A stretch of 6,210 bases of DNA from an uncultured Collinsella sp. GTDB lineage: Bacteria; Actinomycetota; Coriobacteriia; Coriobacteriales; Coriobacteriaceae. Below, one piece after another: positions 6,123 through 6,210 of this stretch (positions are counted from its first letter, which is position 1; every line of letters starts with the position of its first letter). The position numbers and the translations under genes are program-made. A model generated the notes under the pieces. That model saw only the letters and a program-made list of their open reading frames with translations, was not told the origin of the DNA and did not search any database. Where the stretch lies: the NCBI GenBank assembly GCA_934654765.1, contig CAKUGX010000106.1:1-6210 (forward strand), written 5' to 3'.

Positions 6123-6210
6123 CTAGCTCCTCGTATATCTACGCAGCGCGATGGCGGCGTTGTGTCCGCCAAAGCCCAGATTGGTCGAAAGCGCCCAGGT
6201 AAGGTCGGCG
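6123..6210 (-). CDS. fabF: 3' end of beta-ketoacyl-ACP synthase II (FabF)
   Basis: Only the last 28 codons plus stop are in the window. They end in ALSTNLGFGGHNAAIAL followed by a short basic tail and TAG. This matches the C-terminus of KAS II enzymes (NSFGFGGxNxxLVF), including the GFGG loop with the gating phenylalanine near the acyl pocket. FabF condenses malonyl-ACP with acyl-ACP. The active-site Cys and His residues lie outside the window, so FabF is inferred from this tail and from its position just before accB, the usual order in such operons. FabB or another ketosynthase is the alternative. Confidence 0.85.
   Translation of the reverse strand, partial: ADLTWALSTNLGFGGHNAAIALRRYTRS
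6127..6132 (-). promoter_or_regulatory. ribosome binding site of accB
   Basis: GAGGAG on the minus strand, encoded inside the last sense codons of fabF, lies 7 nt before the accB ATG. It fixes that start and indicates coupling with fabF. Confidence 0.75.

Noticed and set aside
1..6210. CRISPR array, tRNA/rRNA, transposase or prophage genes
   Set aside because: No spaced direct repeats, cloverleaf-like segments or mobile-element proteins were seen on either strand.

Overview
The window is a GC-rich bacterial chromosome segment in which every supported gene lies on the minus strand, so transcription runs from high to low coordinates. Gene order, GC-rich codon use, a fused AccD-AccA carboxyltransferase and GTGACAAAGG-type intergenic palindromes suggest an anaerobic Coriobacteriia actinomycete (Collinsella or a relative). 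That assignment is inference from recalled patterns, not from a search.

From about 6210 down to 2146 lies the distal half of a type II fatty-acid synthesis operon: the 3' end of fabF, then accB, fabZ, accC and a fused accDA. Gaps are 3 to 10 nt, accC and accDA overlap, and each ribosome binding site sits in or beside the preceding stop codon. Together accB, accC and accDA encode a complete bacterial-type acetyl-CoA carboxylase. AccC carboxylates the biotin on AccB, and the carboxyltransferase moves the carboxyl group to acetyl-CoA to give malonyl-CoA. FabF and FabZ then act in the condensation and dehydration steps of chain elongation.

Forty nucleotides after accDA is an unexpected passenger: a stand-alone membrane EIIC subunit of the glucose/beta-glucoside PTS superfamily (891-2105), with no EIIB or EIIA in view. 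A 27-bp interrupted palindrome containing CTTTGTCAC spans the accDA stop codon just upstream. A second CTTTGTC palindrome and a good intrinsic terminator lie just downstream, so the EIIC gene is bracketed by related-looking repeats.

After the terminator, a separate unit begins: a cation diffusion facilitator (CDF) family metal exporter (747 to 1, cut by the window edge). Its transport-site residues read N-D/D-D, a pattern associated with manganese exporters. The 143 nt between EIIC and the CDF gene hold the palindrome, the terminator and probably the CDF promoter. There is no gene-free stretch over 300 nt. I see no RNA gene, CRISPR array, transposase or prophage gene. Most of the window is ordinary core metabolism; the EIIC insertion with its flanking repeats, the accDA fusion and the CDF metal-site signature deserve a second look.
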